Assembly: GCA_934216155.1 (NCBI GenBank)
Contig: CAKQBK010000037.1
Span: 1 to 25,448 of the forward strand
DNA: 25,448 nt
DNA from: an uncultured Dialister sp.
Lineage (GTDB): Bacteria; Bacillota; Negativicutes; Veillonellales; Dialisteraceae
Direction: 5' to 3'
A program made the position numbers and the translations under genes. Under the pieces are notes generated by a model. It searched no databases and had not been told where the DNA came from. It saw only the letters and a program-made list of their open reading frames with translations. The first letter of the stretch is position 1. Each line of letters starts with the position of its first letter. Shown here piece after piece: positions 14,396 through 22,258 of the stretch.

Positions 14396-14830
14396 ATGTT
14401 TATGAATGAATACACACATACCATAGACGCCAAAGGCCGCATGATCCTTCCTGCCAAATTCAGAGAAGAGCTAGGAAGTCATTTCGTGCTGGCTCCTGGG
14501 CTCGATACCTGTCTTTGCATCTACCCGAAAGAGCGGTGGGATGCATTGATTGCGAAATTGCAAAAGCTGCCATTTACCAATCGAAATGTGCGTAAAATCA
14601 TGCGTCATCTCATTGGACGAGGGACGGAAATGGAATGTGACCGACAAGGGCGAATTCTGATTCCGTCTCATCTTCGCGCATCGGCACAGCTGAAGAAAGA
14701 AGCCCGTATCATCGGCACCGGTGGTACTATCGAAATCTGGGATCCGGACCTGCTCCAGCAGGATGAAGAAAACGAAGACATCGCATCCATTGCGGATACA
14801 CTGGATTTGCCTATGGATTTGGGATTCTAA
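14396..14830 (+). CDS. mraZ: Transcriptional regulator MraZ
   Basis: 144 aa from ATG 14396 (MFMNEYTHTIDAKGR, the family's usual opening), preceded by GGAGGTGGAAGG; a frame start 30 bp upstream lies inside the operator. MraZ has two AbrB-like swapped-hairpin repeats, seen here as EYTHTIDAKGRMILPAKFREEL near the N terminus and MECDRQGRILIPSHLR at about 80-95, each with the D-x3-R type motif. It is a DNA-binding oligomer controlling the dcw operon. The acidic C-terminal tail (DEENEDIASIADTLDLPMD) is slightly longer than I expect. First gene of the cell wall and division cluster. Confidence 0.96.
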   Translation: MFMNEYTHTIDAKGRMILPAKFREELGSHFVLAPGLDTCLCIYPKERWDALIAKLQKLPFTNRNVRKIMRHLIGRGTEMECDRQGRILIPSHLRASAQLKKEARIIGTGGTIEIWDPDLLQQDEENEDIASIADTLDLPMDLGF

Positions 14831-14834
14831 AAAG

Positions 14835-15075
14835 CAGTTAGAAGTGAGAAGTGGTGGTGGCGGCGCAACAAATTAAGAAGCGCCGCAAATTTATAAAGTT
14901 TATTATTTTGCTGACTTGTTTTCCTTCACATGGAAAAGATACGGCTTGGCAAAAGGTTAAAAGGGTTATGAATGGGCTATGAAACTTACCGATGATAACC
15001 TTTTTAAAGAGGGGTATTGGGGCGCTATATGAATTGTGCGCCCCTTCCACCACTCCTCACTCCTAATTCCTCACT
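14835..15075 (+). repeat. Class C foldback element, complete
   Basis: Begins with GTGAGAAGTGG-type heptamers directly after the mraZ stop, then hairpin GGCGGCGC/GCGCCGC, an AT-rich interior with TTAAAAGGGTTATGAA, then hairpin GGGGCGC/GTGCGCC and a terminus CCACTCCTCACTCCTAATTC. The two ends are inverted repeats. It occupies almost the entire mraZ-rsmH gap and encodes nothing. Confidence 0.85.
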
Positions 15076-15142
15076 TTAAAAGAAGAGGAAACGGCTATAG
15101 TATGGCACTATGGTGCCTTTGATTGATAGACGAGGATAAAAC

Positions 15143-16075
15143 ATGGAATTTCAACACACTACAGTATTATTAGGCGAGATGATTGACCATATTTTGACCA
15201 ATCCTCACGGTATATATGTGGATTGTACCTTAGGGGGAGGCGGTCATTCTCTGGCGTTGTCGGAGAAACTGACACCGGATGCCCTTTTGATTGGGGTCGA
15301 TCAGGACGAAGAAGCCATCGAGGCGGCATCGAAGCGACTGGAACATGCGCCTTGCCGCCATCAGATGGTACGGGACAATTTTTCCCACATCGATGATATT
15401 TTGACCCATTTGGACATTCCCAAAGTGGATGGATTCATCTTTGACCTGGGCGTTTCCTCCCACCAGTTGGATGATGGGAGCCGCGGATTTTCTTATATGA
15501 ATAACGGCCGTCTGGACATGCGGATGGACCAGAGAAATCCACTGACTGCCTATGAAATCGTGAACAATTACGATGAAGCAGAACTGGCTAAAATCATCTG
15601 GGAATACGGGGAAGAACGGTGGTCCAAGCGGATTGCCCAGTTCATCTGCAAATTCCGGGAAGAGAAACCTATCGAAACCACAGAAGACTTGGTGTCGGTC
15701 ATCAAAGCGGCCATTCCAGCTCATGCCAGAAGAAATGGCCCCCATCCGGCCAAACGAACCTTCCAGGCCATCCGCATTGAGGTGAATAACGAACTGGGGA
15801 TTCTGAAAGACACCATGGAAGCCTGCGTATCCCATCTGAATCCAGGGGGACGGCTGGGTGTCATCACCTTCCAGTCTTTGGAAGACCGGATTATTAAAAA
15901 CACCTTCCGGGAGATGGAACGGGAATGTATCTGCCCGCCAGAACTGCCAGTCTGCGTCTGCCATCACCACCGGTTGGTGAAATCCGTAGGAAAAGCCATC
16001 AAACCAAGCGCTAAGGAACTGGAAGAAAACCCCAGAGCCAGAAGCGCTGTGCTTCGTGTAGTAGAACGTGTATAA
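15143..16075 (+). CDS. rsmH: 16S rRNA (cytosine1402-N4)-methyltransferase
   Basis: 310 aa, standard length for RsmH (formerly MraW). It methylates N4 of C1402 in the 16S rRNA decoding centre using S-adenosylmethionine. The SAM-binding loop is seen as DCTLGGGGHSLALSE near residue 30, followed by GVDQDEEAI; then FDLGVSSHQLDDGSRGFSY, LDMRMDQ, HPAKRTFQAIRIEVN and GGRLGVITFQSLEDRIIK, all hallmarks of the family. A weak GAGG lies ahead of the ATG. It follows mraZ as in most dcw clusters, but with a 312-bp gap taken up by a class C repeat. Confidence 0.97.
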   Translation: MEFQHTTVLLGEMIDHILTNPHGIYVDCTLGGGGHSLALSEKLTPDALLIGVDQDEEAIEAASKRLEHAPCRHQMVRDNFSHIDDILTHLDIPKVDGFIFDLGVSSHQLDDGSRGFSYMNNGRLDMRMDQRNPLTAYEIVNNYDEAELAKIIWEYGEERWSKRIAQFICKFREEKPIETTEDLVSVIKAAIPAHARRNGPHPAKRTFQAIRIEVNNELGILKDTMEACVSHLNPGGRLGVITFQSLEDRIIKNTFREMERECICPPELPVCVCHHHRLVKSVGKAIKPSAKELEENPRARSAVLRVVERV

Positions 16076-16097
16076 ACATAGTGATGGTTAGGTATGA

Positions 16098-16352
16098 GTA
16101 AAAAGTGAGGAGTGAGGAGTGGCGGTGGCAGCGCGACACATTAAAAAGCACCGCAAATTCTAGAAGGGTTATGAAACTTACGAAAGAACATAACCTTTTA
16201 TAACCTATATAACCTTGACTGTACTGGATATATAAGGTTGTTTGAAATAGAAATAAGCAGAATAATAACCCTAAAAAGGGGTATTGGGGCGCCCTATAAT
16301 TTTGATGCGCCCCTTCCACCACTCCTCACTCCGCACTCCTAATTTCTCATTG
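16098..16352 (+). repeat. Class C foldback element, complete
   Basis: Termini GTGAGGAGTGAGGAGTGG and CCACCACTCCTCACTCCG are near-perfect inverted repeats. The interior carries GGTTATGAAACTTAC, ATAACC repeats and GAAATAAGCAGAATAAT, all shared with the copies near 17190 and 21926. It fills the rsmH-ftsL gap. Confidence 0.87.
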
Positions 16353-16377
16353 CTTTTAAATAGGGGAGAGATGATTC

Positions 16378-16770
16378 ATGGTATCGCAAAATGTACAAAC
16401 AATGAACTACGTAGCGTCTATACCTGAACATATGACAGTATCCTCATATGCGACAGATAGGGATGCCACACTGTCAGGGCAAATTTTTCGCCACGTCATT
16501 TGGGCCATTGCGCTCATTTTAATGCCCGTATTTCTATTGGTCCTTTTCAATGGGATTAACGTGCAAAAAGAATACGCCATGCAAAACCTTCGCAGCGAAG
16601 TGATGACCATGGCGAAAGAAAATGACGTCATGCGTCTGGAAGTGTCGAAATTAGACGCACCAGTACGTGTCCAGCAAATCGCAGAAAAAGAATTACATAT
16701 GAGCCTGCCCCTACGAGTGATCCACGGCGAGGCCGACCCAGCCGTGCCGGCGGAAAATAAGGGACGGTAG
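16378..16770 (+). CDS. ftsL: FtsL-type cell division protein
   Basis: 130 aa. A bitopic membrane protein: cytoplasmic N terminus (about 38 residues), one membrane segment at about 40-60 (VIWAIALILMPVFLLVLF), then a periplasmic coiled coil (LRSEVMTMAKENDVMRLEVSKL) and the conserved end APVRVQQIAEKELHM. FtsL links with FtsB/DivIC and FtsQ and activates the FtsW-FtsI synthase at the septum. The call rests on topology and position between rsmH and murE; primary sequence in this family is poorly conserved. The usual downstream ftsI/spoVD gene is absent. Its TAG stop is the first part of a class B heptamer array. Confidence 0.88.
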   Translation: MVSQNVQTMNYVASIPEHMTVSSYATDRDATLSGQIFRHVIWAIALILMPVFLLVLFNGINVQKEYAMQNLRSEVMTMAKENDVMRLEVSKLDAPVRVQQIAEKELHMSLPLRVIHGEADPAVPAENKGR

Positions 16771-16810
16771 TGACTGGTGACTAGTGACTGGTGACTAGGG
16801 ATTAGGAAAT
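16767..16810 (+). repeat. Class B heptamer array overlapping the ftsL stop
   Basis: Starting in the stop codon: GTAGTGACTGGTGACTAG, then GTGACTG, GTGACTA, GGGATTA. Stop codons fall in all three frames within 21 bp. Confidence 0.87.
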
Positions 16811-17000
16811 AATTTCCTAGCGTTTTATCTCCCCCGCCGGGGGAGAATTAAAGAGGTGTGCAAGCGAACTACATCGCTAGGAGCGTAGCGACGCAGGGAT
16901 GTAGTGAGACGCCATTTCGAGCGAAGCGAAGATGGGAGGCAGTAGCGGTTTACTTCTCTATGAACATAACAAGCGTACCCGGTGATGTCCGCTCCTGGCG
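16811..17000. repeat. Class D module with palindromic insert
   Basis: The TCTCCCC...GGGGAGA hairpin (16828-16846), GAATTAAAGAGG and GGAGGCAGTAGCGGT recur at 20475-20524. Relative to that copy there is an insert of about 77 bp (about 16858-16934) containing CTACATCGCT and GGGATGTAG inverted segments. No protein gene is recognisable. Confidence 0.65.
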
Positions 17001-17079
17001 TAATCATCTCAATCGAGGCCCTTCAGAACCTTCAGAACCCTGAGAACCCTGAGAACCTTCAGAACCCTAAGCAACCTGT
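17001..17079. repeat. Class A half element, right arm only
   Basis: A core remnant ATCATCTCAATCGAGG is followed by at least five uninterrupted nonamers: CAGAACCTT, CAGAACCCT, GAGAACCCT, GAGAACCTT, CAGAACCCT. The left arm is missing. Confidence 0.8.
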
Positions 17080-17131
17080 TTACTACAGCCGCTATATTTC
17101 TCAATAACCAGATACAAACCATAACAAATCA

Positions 17132-17165
17132 CTAAAAATAGCGGCCTTTTTGCAGGGCCGCTATT
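17132..17165 (-). terminator. Minus-strand intrinsic terminator
   Basis: A 10-bp perfect stem AATAGCGGCC/GGCCGCTATT is followed, on the minus strand only, by TTTAG after the stem's own TTs. No minus-strand gene ends here; it would block antisense transcription across ftsL. Confidence 0.6.
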
Positions 17166-17189
17166 GTACTTATGGCCTATTTAGGCTAA

Positions 17190-17445
17190 TATAATGGGTG
17201 GCGATGACGGTACGTCATACTTTGGAAGTACCGCAAAGTGTATGAGGTTATTATTCTTCTGATTTGGTCTATTTCACAATGGGGAAACAGGGCTTGTCAA
17301 AAGGTTAAAAGGGGTATAAAAGGTTATGATACTTACAGATTCACATAACCCTATATAACCTTTATAACCTTGATAGGATAGGCCTGTGTCATTCTGTTTG
17401 ATATAGAAATCAGCAGAATCATAACCTATATAACCATAGATATTA
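17190..17445 (+). repeat. Class C foldback element, termini lost
   Basis: Interior strongly matches the other copies: TTATTATTCTTCTGATTT, TTGTCAAAAGGTTAAAAG, ATAACCTTTATAACC and GAAATCAGCAGAATCATAACC. The GTGAGGA-type ends and the GGGGCGC hairpin are missing. It ends about 60 bp before the murE start. Confidence 0.78.
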
Positions 17446-17501
17446 AGGTGCTGATGCACTTTTCTACCAAACGCGCATATATTTATTCAGAGGTGATATT
17501 T

Positions 17502-18995
17502 GTGAAAAATTTAAAAGACATGATAGAAAAGACCCCTTGCCGGGTGGAAGGCAATGCAAACGTTGAGATTACCGACGTGACAGCCGATTCCCGCAAGGTC
17601 AGTGAAGGAAGCTTATTTATTTGCCTCGTAGGGGCCCATGTGGATGGACATGATTTCGTTTCTTCTGCGGTGAAGCAAGGAGCGAAAGCTATTGTGGCAT
17701 CAAGACCTATAAAAGTACCGGCTGACGTGGCTGTGGTGTACGTAGAAGATACCCGCAAAGCCATGGAAGATATGGTGCCTTTTTTCTTTGACTATCCAGC
17801 CCGCAAAATGCGGATGATTGCCCTCACCGGCACCAATGGGAAAACCACCACCACCCATGTGGTCGCTCATATTCTCCAGCAGGTGGGATACAAAACCGGC
17901 GTTATCGGCACCATTCATGCCCTCATCGGGGACAAGGAATTGGAAACCCACAATACGACGCCAGATGTCATCGATTTGGAACGGTTGCTCTATGAAATGG
18001 TGAATGAAAAGGTGACCCACGTATGCATGGAAGCCTCTTCTCATGCGTTAGTAATGGGCCGCGTGGAAGGCATCGAATTTGATAATGCTGTTTTCACCAA
18101 CCTCACCGAAGACCACTTGGATTACCACAAGACCATGGACAACTACGCCAAAGCGAAAGCGATTTTGTTCAAGAAAGTATCCACTGCTGGAACAAAAACG
18201 CCAAAAGCTGCTTGGGTGAATATCGACGATCCCTATGCCCATGTGATGATGGATGCGGTGAACCAGGATGTTTGTGCCCTCCACACCTATGGCATGAACG
18301 ATGAAAAGGCGGATCTCTATGCCTTTGACAGCCATTTCACTGGCAAATCGTCGGCTTTCAAAGTGAAATACGAAGGAAAAGTCTACCAGGTAGAAACGAA
18401 ACTGGCAGGCCGTTTCAATATTTACAATACCTTAGGGGCCATTGGGGCCGCTCTCTCCGAAGGGATTTCCATGGAAACCATCGTGGCTGCCATGAAGACC
18501 TTCCACAGCGTACCGGGCCGTTTTGAACTGATTGATGAAGGCCAGTCTTTCACCGTAGTGGTAGACTATGCTCATACCCCGGACGGACTGGAAAAAATTC
18601 TCACCACCGCTCAGGAAATCACCAAAGGCAGAATCATCGTCGTCTTTGGTTGCGGCGGTGACCGAGACAAGCTGAAGCGCCCCATCATGGGACGGATTGC
18701 GGCACGAAATGCGGATATTGCTATTGTGACCAGCGATAACCCAAGAACCGAAGACCCAGCTACCATTGTGAAAGAAGTGGCTGCTGGGGTAGAAGAAATT
18801 AAGAAAGAAAAACCATCTCTCCACTACGAAGTTATTGTGGACCGCCGGACCGCCATTCAGAGAGCCATCGAACTGGCAGAAGGGGACGACATCGTTCTCA
18901 TCGCTGGTAAAGGCCACGAAGATTACCAGATTCTGAAAGACAGAACCATCCATTTCGATGATAGAGAAGAAGCAAGAAAAGCCTTGAAGGGGTGA
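17502..18995 (+). CDS. murE: UDP-MurNAc-L-Ala-D-Glu:meso-DAP ligase
   Basis: 497 aa from a GTG start at 17502, chosen because AGAGGTGA precedes it by 5 bases and the protein then opens as MurE proteins do (MKNLKDMIEKTP); an ATG 18 codons upstream adds unrelated sequence from the repeat. It adds the third stem-peptide residue in the cytoplasm using ATP. The Mur ligase P-loop is GTNGKTTT at 110-117, with HNTTPD and TEDHLDYH further on. The substrate motif DNPR at 412-415 indicates meso-diaminopimelate rather than lysine. The C terminus is GKGHEDYQ and DDREEA. The gene is separated from ftsL by a 731-bp repeat-filled gap and overlaps the region of the murF ribosome binding site. Confidence 0.97.
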   Translation: MKNLKDMIEKTPCRVEGNANVEITDVTADSRKVSEGSLFICLVGAHVDGHDFVSSAVKQGAKAIVASRPIKVPADVAVVYVEDTRKAMEDMVPFFFDYPARKMRMIALTGTNGKTTTTHVVAHILQQVGYKTGVIGTIHALIGDKELETHNTTPDVIDLERLLYEMVNEKVTHVCMEASSHALVMGRVEGIEFDNAVFTNLTEDHLDYHKTMDNYAKAKAILFKKVSTAGTKTPKAAWVNIDDPYAHVMMDAVNQDVCALHTYGMNDEKADLYAFDSHFTGKSSAFKVKYEGKVYQVETKLAGRFNIYNTLGAIGAALSEGISMETIVAAMKTFHSVPGRFELIDEGQSFTVVVDYAHTPDGLEKILTTAQEITKGRIIVVFGCGGDRDKLKRPIMGRIAARNADIAIVTSDNPRTEDPATIVKEVAAGVEEIKKEKPSLHYEVIVDRRTAIQRAIELAEGDDIVLIAGKGHEDYQILKDRTIHFDDREEARKALKG

Positions 18996-19000
18996 AAGTA

Positions 19001-20377
19001 ATGGCTTCATTTACAATAGATGAAATTGGTAGAGCCACCAAGGGGAAACTACTCCACAAAGGCAAATCCAATTACGTATCCGGCGTTAGCACCGACACCA
19101 GAAACATCCAGGACGGGGACGTATTTATCGCCCTCAAAGGAGACAATTTCGACGGCCACGCCTTTTTGACCATGGCCTGTGAAAAAGGGGCCGCTTGTGT
19201 CATTATTTCTACAGAAGAAGCAGGAAATAGCCTTCCTGAGTCGGTTTCTGTATTTCTGGTGGAAGATACAAAACAGGCCTTAGAAGACCTGGCCCATTTC
19301 CATCGCATGCGGTTCCACGTGCCGGTGATTGGCGTCACCGGATCCAATGGGAAAACCACCACCAAGGACATGATTGCCGCTCTTCTGAGCACCCGCTTCC
19401 AAGTGTGCGCTACCCAGAAGAATTTCAACAATGAAATCGGTCTGGCCAAGACCCTTCTTTCCATGACAGAAAAAACAGAAGTGGTGGTAGTCGAAATGGG
19501 CATGCGGGGCTTCGGCCAAATCGCTGAACTGTGCCATATCGCCAGCCCTACCATTGGGGTAGTGACCAACGTGGGCACTTCCCATATTGGTATCCTGGGA
19601 AGCCAGGCCAACATCGCCAAAGCGAAGGGTGAATTGATCGAAGCCCTTCCGGCCGATGGACTGGCAGTTTTGAATGGCGATGATCCTTACGTGAAAGCCA
19701 TGGGACAATCCTTCTCTGGCAAAGTCATCACCTACGGCATGAAAGAACATAGCACCGTCATGGCCAAAGATATTCACTACGAAGAAACCATGACTCGCTA
19801 CACCTGTGCTATGTTTGACGAAGCATACAAAATTAAATTGAATGTACTGGGACCGCACAACGTCTACGATGCCTTGGCTGCCACAGCAGTGGCGAGAATC
19901 CTCGGCGTAGACTATCGGAAAATTCAAAAAGCCCTGTCGGACTTCCAGCCCATCGGACAGCGGCAGACCATCTTGGACGTTCATGGGATTTCTATCATGG
20001 ATGATTCCTACAACGCGAACCCGCTCTCCATGGAAATGGCCTTCCGTTCTTTGAAACAATTGCCAGGAAACCACTACTACCTGGTCCTGGGCGATATGGG
20101 CGAATTGGGCACTTTTGAAGAAGAACTCCATTATGAAACTGGTAAAAAAGCAGCCGCCATCGGCTTCGACGGCCTCATCACCGTAGGCCCCCTGTGCCAT
20201 CACTTGGCGAAAGGCGCTCGTGAAGGCGGAATGACCACCGTCATCGAAACCGCTTCCTGTGAAGAAGCAGCACGCGAACTGTCCAAACTGGCCAAACCAG
20301 GCGATATGGTCCTCGTCAAGGGATCCCATTACATGCATATGGAGAAAATACCGGGGTTATTGGGCTCTGGTGATTAG
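19001..20377 (+). CDS. murF: UDP-MurNAc-tripeptide:D-Ala-D-Ala ligase
   Basis: 458 aa from ATG 19001, 5 bases after the murE TGA; AAGGGGTGA across the murE stop is the ribosome binding site. A GTG at 18992 overlapping the murE end is a possible alternative. It adds D-alanyl-D-alanine to make UDP-MurNAc-pentapeptide. ATP site GSNGKTT is at 114-120, KNFNNEIGLAKTLL and DDSYNANPLSM follow, with LGDMGELG toward the C terminus, all standard. Translationally coupled to murE. Its last codon and stop (GAT TAG) lie in a class B heptamer array. Confidence 0.97.
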   Translation: MASFTIDEIGRATKGKLLHKGKSNYVSGVSTDTRNIQDGDVFIALKGDNFDGHAFLTMACEKGAACVIISTEEAGNSLPESVSVFLVEDTKQALEDLAHFHRMRFHVPVIGVTGSNGKTTTKDMIAALLSTRFQVCATQKNFNNEIGLAKTLLSMTEKTEVVVVEMGMRGFGQIAELCHIASPTIGVVTNVGTSHIGILGSQANIAKAKGELIEALPADGLAVLNGDDPYVKAMGQSFSGKVITYGMKEHSTVMAKDIHYEETMTRYTCAMFDEAYKIKLNVLGPHNVYDALAATAVARILGVDYRKIQKALSDFQPIGQRQTILDVHGISIMDDSYNANPLSMEMAFRSLKQLPGNHYYLVLGDMGELGTFEEELHYETGKKAAAIGFDGLITVGPLCHHLAKGAREGGMTTVIETASCEEAARELSKLAKPGDMVLVKGSHYMHMEKIPGLLGSGD

Positions 20378-20446
20378 TGACTGGTGATTAGTGACTGGTG
20401 ACTAGTGACTGGTGACTGGGGATTAGTGGCTAGGGATTAGGAAATA
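20369..20446 (+). repeat. Class B heptamer array overlapping the murF stop, longest copy
   Basis: About ten 7-bp units: GTGATTA, GTGACTG, GTGATTA, GTGACTG, GTGACTA, GTGACTG, GTGACTG, GGGATTA, GTGGCTA, GGGATTA. The murF stop TAG lies in the first unit. Confidence 0.9.
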
Positions 20447-20803
20447 AGTCTCTAGCGGTAGAAGCATTGACGTTCTATCTCCCCCGTCGGGGGAGAATTA
20501 AAGAGGGGGAGGCAGTAGCGGTATACTTCGGAATGAACATCTCAAGAGGACCAGGTACTATCCAACGTAGCGGTTAAAAGGCTGGTACTAACGCGCTTAT
20601 CGCTAGGAGCAGGCAGTACCAAGTGGGTTGGAGTAACATATATTTCATACCGCTAGCGTTGCCCCCTTTGGTAGACAAGTCTACCACCTTCCCTCCAAAG
20701 GGGGGACTAAATAAGGTGTAAACTTACTTACCGCCAGAGGTGCCCCCTCAGCCTTCGGCAGCTCGAGGGCAGGAGAGCCGAGGTAACAGGATACGCTTGA
20801 TGT
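20447..20803. repeat. Class D module and nested hairpins, no gene
   Basis: The D module (TCTCCCCC hairpin, GAATTAAAGAGG, GGCAGTAGCGGT) is at 20475-20524. A nested hairpin at 20662-20704 has outer arms CCCCCTTTGG/CCAAAGGGGG and a second perfect stem, GGTAGAC/GTCTACC, inside. A further TGCCC/GGGCA structure lies near 20733-20772. No protein gene. Confidence 0.65.
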
Positions 20804-20925
20804 GAGAACCTTTAGTACCCTCAGAACCTTCAGAACCTTTTTATGTGAAAAGGGGTATTGGGGCCCTATATGAATTGTGGGCCCCTTCTACCATTCCTCA
20901 TTCCTCATTTCTAATTCCTCACTGA
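20804..20925 (+). repeat. Class A half arm joined to a class C terminus
   Basis: 20804-20840 is a run of AGAACCTTT-type nonamers. Directly after (20849-20922) comes the right end only of class C: GGGGTATTGGGG, the GGGGCCC/GGGCCCC hairpin and CATTCCTCATTCCTCATTTC. The left half of C is missing. Confidence 0.75.
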
Positions 20926-20954
20926 TAATAGAGAAGGGAAGTTTTTGAACAACA

Positions 20955-21920
20955 ATGGAAACCAATTATTTTATATATCTGATAGAAGCAGCGGTGGTGA
21001 CCGTATTGGCTGGATTGGTGGGCATCCCGCTTTTGAAAAAGCTGAAAGCCCGGCAGTCCATTCGTGCAGAAGGGCCGAAGTCCCATCGGGCGAAGAGCGG
21101 CACTCCCACCATGGGCGGACTATTCATGTTGGCCGCTTTGGTGATTGTGGTGGCTGTGAACCAAGTGGTGGATCCTTCCGTGCTATGGCTCCTGTTCCTG
21201 ACTTTAGGCCATGGCCTTCTGGGATTTTTGGATGATTTCATCAAAGCAGAAAAGAAACGGAATCTGGGCCTTACGGCGAAGCAGAAAATGCTGGGACAAA
21301 TTATCCTGGCGGTGCTCTTCTGCTGGGGCGTGGTGGATACCCTGCATCTACCCTATTCCATTGCCATTCCATTCACCCAGATGGATATTTCCATCGGATG
21401 GTTCTACTATCCCTTCGTTGTGCTGGTTATCGTAGGGGCGTCCAATGCAGTCAATCTGACTGACGGTCTGGACGGCCTGGCATCGGGGTGCTGCGTTATT
21501 GCCTTTGCGGCTTACGCGGTGTATTGCTACATGACCGGATTCAATGACTTGGGCTATTTCATCATTATTCTGGCAGGTAGCTGCATTGGCTTTTTGTTCT
21601 TCAACTACCACCCAGCGAAAGTTTTCATGGGGGACACCGGTTCCCTTGCCTTGGGCGGTGCCATTGCGGGTATTTCCGTCATGACCCGTACAGAACTGCT
21701 CCTGGTCTTCCTGGGACTGATCTTCGTGCTGGAAGCCCTGTCTGTTATTATCCAAGTTATTTCCTTTAAAACCACAGGGAAACGAGTATTCAAAATGAGC
21801 CCGATTCATCACCACTTCGAACTCTCCGGCTGGAGCGAAGTGCGTGTGGTCTGGTCTTTCTGGATCTTTGAATGCATCGCCGCCTGTGTGACACTGTTCT
21901 TGGCGATTCGGGCTATGTAA
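20955..21920 (+). CDS. mraY: Phospho-MurNAc-pentapeptide transferase
   Basis: 321 aa polytopic membrane enzyme with about ten hydrophobic segments. It transfers phospho-MurNAc-pentapeptide to undecaprenyl phosphate, giving lipid I. Catalytic and signature residues are all present: KSHRAKSGTPTMGG at 42-55, D93-D94 (GFLDDF), NLTDGLDGLASG at 167-178 with D170 and D173, FMGDTGSLALGG with D227, and the HHH motif at 285-287 (MSPIHHHFELSGWSE). The start is the only nearby in-frame ATG; the purine-rich AGAAGGGAAG lies about 13 bases upstream, farther than usual, so initiation may be weak. Confidence 0.97.
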   Translation: METNYFIYLIEAAVVTVLAGLVGIPLLKKLKARQSIRAEGPKSHRAKSGTPTMGGLFMLAALVIVVAVNQVVDPSVLWLLFLTLGHGLLGFLDDFIKAEKKRNLGLTAKQKMLGQIILAVLFCWGVVDTLHLPYSIAIPFTQMDISIGWFYYPFVVLVIVGASNAVNLTDGLDGLASGCCVIAFAAYAVYCYMTGFNDLGYFIIILAGSCIGFLFFNYHPAKVFMGDTGSLALGGAIAGISVMTRTELLLVFLGLIFVLEALSVIIQVISFKTTGKRVFKMSPIHHHFELSGWSEVRVVWSFWIFECIAACVTLFLAIRAM

Positions 21921-21925
21921 TTCAA

Positions 21926-22195
21926 GTGAGGAATTAGGAGTGAGGAGTGGTGGTGGCGGCGCACAAAATTTAGAAGCGCCGCAAAGTATATAAGTTTATG
22001 AGGCTATGGATAGTTTCATAACCTTATGTAACCTTTATAAGCCTGAGGGTATCGGTAGATATATTATGTTGGATATCGAAAGTAGCAGAATAATACCCTT
22101 TATAAAAAGGGGGATTGGGGCGCTTTATGAATTGTGCGCCCCTTCCAGCACTTCTCACTCCTCACTCCTCACTCCTCACTCTTAATTCCTCGCTG
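21926..22195 (+). repeat. Class C foldback element, complete and longest
   Basis: Left end GTGAGGAATTAGGAGTGAGG then GGCGGCGC/GCGCCGC hairpin; right end GGGGCGC/GCGCCCC hairpin then TCACTCC repeated as perfect heptamers. The interior matches the ftsL-flanking copies. It fills the mraY-murD gap. Confidence 0.88.
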
Positions 22196-22258
22196 ACAAG
22201 CGAATATCGACGCAACTGTCAATAACTTTAAACATGCTATCATAAGGGGGTTACCCAA

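Noticed and set aside
15104..15120. GGCAC/GTGCC hairpin followed by TTT before rsmH
   Set aside because: The stem is only 5 bp with a short T run; too weak to call a terminator.
16998..17079. Possible CRISPR array from regular short repeats
   Set aside because: Units are 9 bp (or 7 bp elsewhere) without spacers, and there are no cas genes.
19280..20338. 352-codon open frame on the minus strand
   Set aside because: Antisense to murF; rich in His and Gly as expected from reversed codons, with no recognisable domain.
22191..22243. Promoter-like TGCTATCAT before murD
   Set aside because: It would place the transcript start within the ribosome binding site; more likely chance.
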